Source: Salipaludibacillus daqingensis
Lineage (GTDB): Bacteria; Bacillota; Bacilli; Bacillales; Salisediminibacteriaceae
Assembly: GCF_029891575.1 (NCBI RefSeq)
Contig: NZ_JARZHF010000009.1
Span: forward strand, 62,001-126,000
Reading direction: 5' to 3'
DNA length: 64,000 bases
A program made the translations under genes and the position numbers. Below the pieces are notes generated by a model that searched no databases, was not told the origin of the DNA, and saw only the letters and a program-made list of their open reading frames with translations. Shown in pieces: positions 61,552 to 64,000 of this stretch (its first letter is position 1; every line of letters begins with the position of its first letter).

Positions 61552-62727
61552 ATGAAAAAATCTATTGGACTATCTTTTACTTTAGGATTAGGGTTATTAC
61601 TTACAGCTTGTGGGACTGGGAGTACAGCTGATTCTGCCAATGATCTGAAAAATGGGAATAGCAACACCAGTAATAATATTATTGAAAATACTGATGTTGT
61701 AGAAGAGGAAGCGAAAACGGAATATACTGTAGCCGTTACGAATGAGAAAGATGAAACAATCTCAATTATTTATTATCCCGAAAACAAACAAGAAGTCATT
61801 GATATTGATGGACAAGCTCATAACATCGAAGTCAATGTGGAATCAAACTTAGTTTGGATGACAATTAATCCACCTCATGGGGACCATGATGATAGTGATG
61901 ATGGACACACTCACGGAAACGATGATCACAACGAAGACAAAGGGCACGCCCATAACAACGATGATCATCAGGAGGAGAAAGAAAATGGATCGACTGAAAA
62001 AATTGTTGCTTACGACTTAAATACATTAGAAAAAGTCGAGGAATATCCTGTTGGAAATCATCCTGCTCACGTTACACTTTCCAAAGATGGGAAAACTGTC
62101 ATTGTTACTAATTCTGGTGATAATACCGTTACGATTATCGATCGTTTTAACGGAGAATCATGGGATATTGATACAGGCGATTACCCTCATGGTGTGCGCA
62201 TCTCACCAGATGAAAAGTTTGCTTATGTTGCCAACATGGATAGTGCTGATATTAGCATTATTGACGTAGAATTGAAAAAAGAAGTGGATAGAGTTCACGT
62301 AGGTGACGGAGCCGTTCAAACTGGCTTTTCTCATGACGGGAAGTACGCCTTTGCTGGATTACATTTAGAAGATCAATTAGCTGTGATCGATTCCGAATCT
62401 CAAGAACTTTTGAAAACGATTGAGGTTGGCGTTGGACCAGTTCAAATGTACGCTAGCTATGACAATGAATACGTTATCGTGGCCAATCAAGGTAGTGAAG
62501 AAAGTCCGTCAGATACAGTATCGATCATCGATATCGAAACACTTGAAGTTGTTGAAGAAATACAAGTTGGTTTAGGGGCTCATGGCATAGTTATTTCTAA
62601 AGACAGTCAGTATGCCTTTATTACAAACATGTTCGAAGACACGATTTCCGTTTTGGATTTAAAAACGTTCGAAGAAGTTAATCGCATCGATGTAGGCGCA
62701 TCACCAAATGGAATATCTATCAATTAA
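61552..62727 (+). CDS. YVTN beta-propeller lipoprotein with a His-rich insert
   Basis: A 391-aa surface lipoprotein. The signal peptide ends LLLTAC with lipidated Cys20. About seven blades follow: EKVEEYPVGNHPAHVTLSKDG, NTVTIIDRFNGE, FAYVANMDSADISIIDVELKKE, KEVDRVHVGDGAVQTGFSHDG and others, typical of 40-residue YVTN propellers. A segment at residues 109-140 has eight His and many Asp, HGDHDDSDDGHTHGNDDH-like, inserted in the first blade, which could bind Zn, Cu or Ni. Homologues are often linked to metal or envelope stress, but this one is not characterised. ATG has GGGAG about 8 bases upstream. Confidence 0.85.
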   Translation: MKKSIGLSFTLGLGLLLTACGTGSTADSANDLKNGNSNTSNNIIENTDVVEEEAKTEYTVAVTNEKDETISIIYYPENKQEVIDIDGQAHNIEVNVESNLVWMTINPPHGDHDDSDDGHTHGNDDHNEDKGHAHNNDDHQEEKENGSTEKIVAYDLNTLEKVEEYPVGNHPAHVTLSKDGKTVIVTNSGDNTVTIIDRFNGESWDIDTGDYPHGVRISPDEKFAYVANMDSADISIIDVELKKEVDRVHVGDGAVQTGFSHDGKYAFAGLHLEDQLAVIDSESQELLKTIEVGVGPVQMYASYDNEYVIVANQGSEESPSDTVSIIDIETLEVVEEIQVGLGAHGIVISKDSQYAFITNMFEDTISVLDLKTFEEVNRIDVGASPNGISIN

Positions 62728-63098
62728 CTAGTCATTCTGAGGGGCGTCTAGTCGCAGAGCTTGCGTAAGTATTGGGAACTAAATCACTGAGATAGTTCCT
62801 TTCAGTTGCTATCGTCCGAGCGAAGGGAACTAAACAGTGGTCATAGTGCCACACGAGCGAGATCGTGCCATTCACCCCTTTTCTCATACATACGACGAAT
62901 TACTTTTGTTTTCAGCAAATTGTTCCACGGTACATTAAAATTCCTTCTCTCCATTCCTCCTTCACCAAATAAGTATCTAATAGTACTATTTTCACAGATT
63001 TCAAAATATTGTATAATGAGAGGGTTGATGTTATATTAAAATATCTTTACTACACTAAGCAATCTGCGTTCCCCCATAATGAGAGAGGAAGTGTTCGT
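62728..63098. other. Intergenic region with a hairpin
   Basis: About 370 bases before the chemotaxis-type gene. GGAACTA (62775-62781) and TAGTTCC (62793-62799), followed by TTTC, may end the lipoprotein transcript. GGGAACTAAA recurs at about 62827. A 77-codon frame in this strand has no ribosome binding site and no homology signal, so it is not called. Confidence 0.45.
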
Positions 63099-64000
63099 TT
63101 GAACAGTATTGAACAATTACGTAATAAAACAATGCGTCAAAAAAATTCATTAGTTTATTATGTGTATAGTGCATCCTTATTAGTCGGTACCTTGGTTTCT
63201 TTTTTTACAGGAGAAATCTTACAGGGGTTGTGTCTAGGTATCCCTTTTGTACTCATGTCTTTGTATCATTGGACATCCCGTTTATCAGGGAAATTTGAAG
63301 CTAGTTTTCCGTTTGTTTTTGTACTTATATCTATTTCTTCTCATGTCGCAACAGCTCTAGTCACTGACACTACCATAACAAATATTTTCATGTTAATTTT
63401 TACTGTTTTACTCGCAGCGATGCATGGTAAGATCTCAGCTTTGGTTTTAAAAACGTTGTTGTCTGGGGGCGTTATTTACCTCATTATCCAAAACTTTGCC
63501 TACCCCGAAACACTTGAGGCAAGTTTACTAACATTTATGTTTGTCACTCTTTTGTATACCATGACACTTTTTATTTTAAGTTATATCAATAACAAGAGAA
63601 ATTTAGAAACGGAACAAATGGTTCTTCATCAAACAGAAGCAATGCAGCAGCAAAAAGAAGCGAAAGAACATGTTCAAACACAAGCAGAAAGGATAGCAGA
63701 GAATTTAGCGAAAATTTTTGATCAAACAGAAGTAAGTTTGGATTCACAAAACCAAGTTCTCACTGTCATCCACGAATTAACTTCTGGAAGTGAACAACAA
63801 AACGAAGAGATTTCCCAAATAGCTCAAATTTTATCGGAAAACACAGAACTAATGGAAAATATTTATCACTCTTCTATTGAATTAAAAGACAAAACGTCCG
63901 CTAACAGCCAACTATCTACAAGCGGATCGGATAGTCTAACTAAATTAACTACTGAAATGAATCGTTTTAAAGAAGAAATGGTTTCTTTGACACAAACTTT
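63099..64000 (+). CDS. Methyl-accepting chemotaxis-type protein (5' part, runs off the window)
   Basis: The frame is open from TTG 63099, about 8 bases after GAGAGAGGAA, to the window end: 300 codons seen. The first about 165 residues hold five or six hydrophobic segments, with YHWTSRLSGKFEASFPFVFVL near the middle. A long coiled-coil region follows (EAMQQQKEAKEHVQTQAERIAENLAKIFDQTE), of the kind found in MCP signalling domains, with the SEQQNEEISQIAQILSENTEL heptads. The conserved MCP tip is beyond the window, so the assignment rests on topology and coiled coil. An alternative start was not seen. Confidence 0.6.
   Translation, partial: MNSIEQLRNKTMRQKNSLVYYVYSASLLVGTLVSFFTGEILQGLCLGIPFVLMSLYHWTSRLSGKFEASFPFVFVLISISSHVATALVTDTTITNIFMLIFTVLLAAMHGKISALVLKTLLSGGVIYLIIQNFAYPETLEASLLTFMFVTLLYTMTLFILSYINNKRNLETEQMVLHQTEAMQQQKEAKEHVQTQAERIAENLAKIFDQTEVSLDSQNQVLTVIHELTSGSEQQNEEISQIAQILSENTELMENIYHSSIELKDKTSANSQLSTSGSDSLTKLTTEMNRFKEEMVSLTQT

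Noticed and set aside
62806-63039. 77-codon frame before the chemotaxis-type gene
   Set aside because: No ribosome binding site, no domain, and composition unlike neighbouring proteins.
1-64000. tRNA, rRNA or prophage genes
   Set aside because: No cloverleaf, rRNA segment or phage structural gene was recognised on either strand by reading; a tRNAscan-SE run would settle the tRNA question.

Overview
The window is a low-GC chromosomal segment from an endospore-forming member of the Bacillaceae. The evidence is a Ger(x)A/B/C germinant-receptor cluster, a YtvA-type LOV-STAS photoreceptor, Bacillus-style S-box, M-box and THI-box riboswitches, strong AGGAGG ribosome binding sites, many TTG/GTG starts, and a Per box identical to the Bacillus consensus. 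Most of it is ordinary chromosome in short operons. Mobile DNA is limited to one TnpB-only IS200/IS605-type element and one MITE-like element.

Layout. 1-2.8 kb: amino-sugar operon (SIS protein, nagA, nagB; minus strand) behind a candidate NagR/DasR-type operator. 3-5 kb: SulP anion transporter and UspA protein. 5-6.5 kb: tnpB element. 6.5-12.1 kb: methyltransferase, MarR-MATE efflux pair, small membrane proteins, dps with a Per box, and a candidate small RNA. 12.2-18.3 kb: ytvA, then the Leloir operon galK-galE-galT with its ROK regulator (minus strand). 18.4-24.1 kb: YdjM-like protein, azoreductase-pirin pair, ferritin-like protein, PAS-PAS-GGDEF-EAL protein. 24.1-26.5 kb: a MutS2-like ATPase without an Smr domain, behind a roughly 400-nt leader holding a six-codon ORF and two terminators. 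26.6-31.4 kb: GNAT, orphan arsR-arsD, murB, and mgtE behind an M-box and a second structured leader with a 34-codon ORF. 31.6-42.4 kb: RND pump with TetR regulator, amino-acid ABC transporter lacking an ATPase gene, lipoprotein, EamA exporter, SDR, ppaC, catE. 42.4-46.6 kb: a 53-bp tandem repeat and the germinant receptor genes. 46.7-54.8 kb: methionine operon metI-metC-yitJ-metH under an S-box. 55-64 kb: GyrI-like protein, DUF4397 wall protein with a class F sortase, THI-box thiW, beta-carbonic anhydrase, acetyltransferase, methyltransferase, a MITE, a His-rich YVTN lipoprotein, and the 5' part of a chemotaxis-receptor-like gene that runs off the end.

Regulation stands out. Three classical riboswitches (Mg2+, SAM, TPP) are each complete with promoter, aptamer and terminator. 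Several repressor sites can be proposed from position and symmetry: a dre-like site for nag, Per box for dps, cre-like site for gal, and inverted repeats for arsR, tetR/RND and catE. The two least explained regions are the leader of the MutS2-like gene, which looks like ribosome-dependent attenuation, and the second mgtE leader, whose small ORF starts MDSVPDP and resembles the acidic/proline start of enterobacterial MgtL.

All functions are assigned by motif recognition from the sequence alone. Start codons were chosen by ribosome binding site and often differ from the longest open frame.
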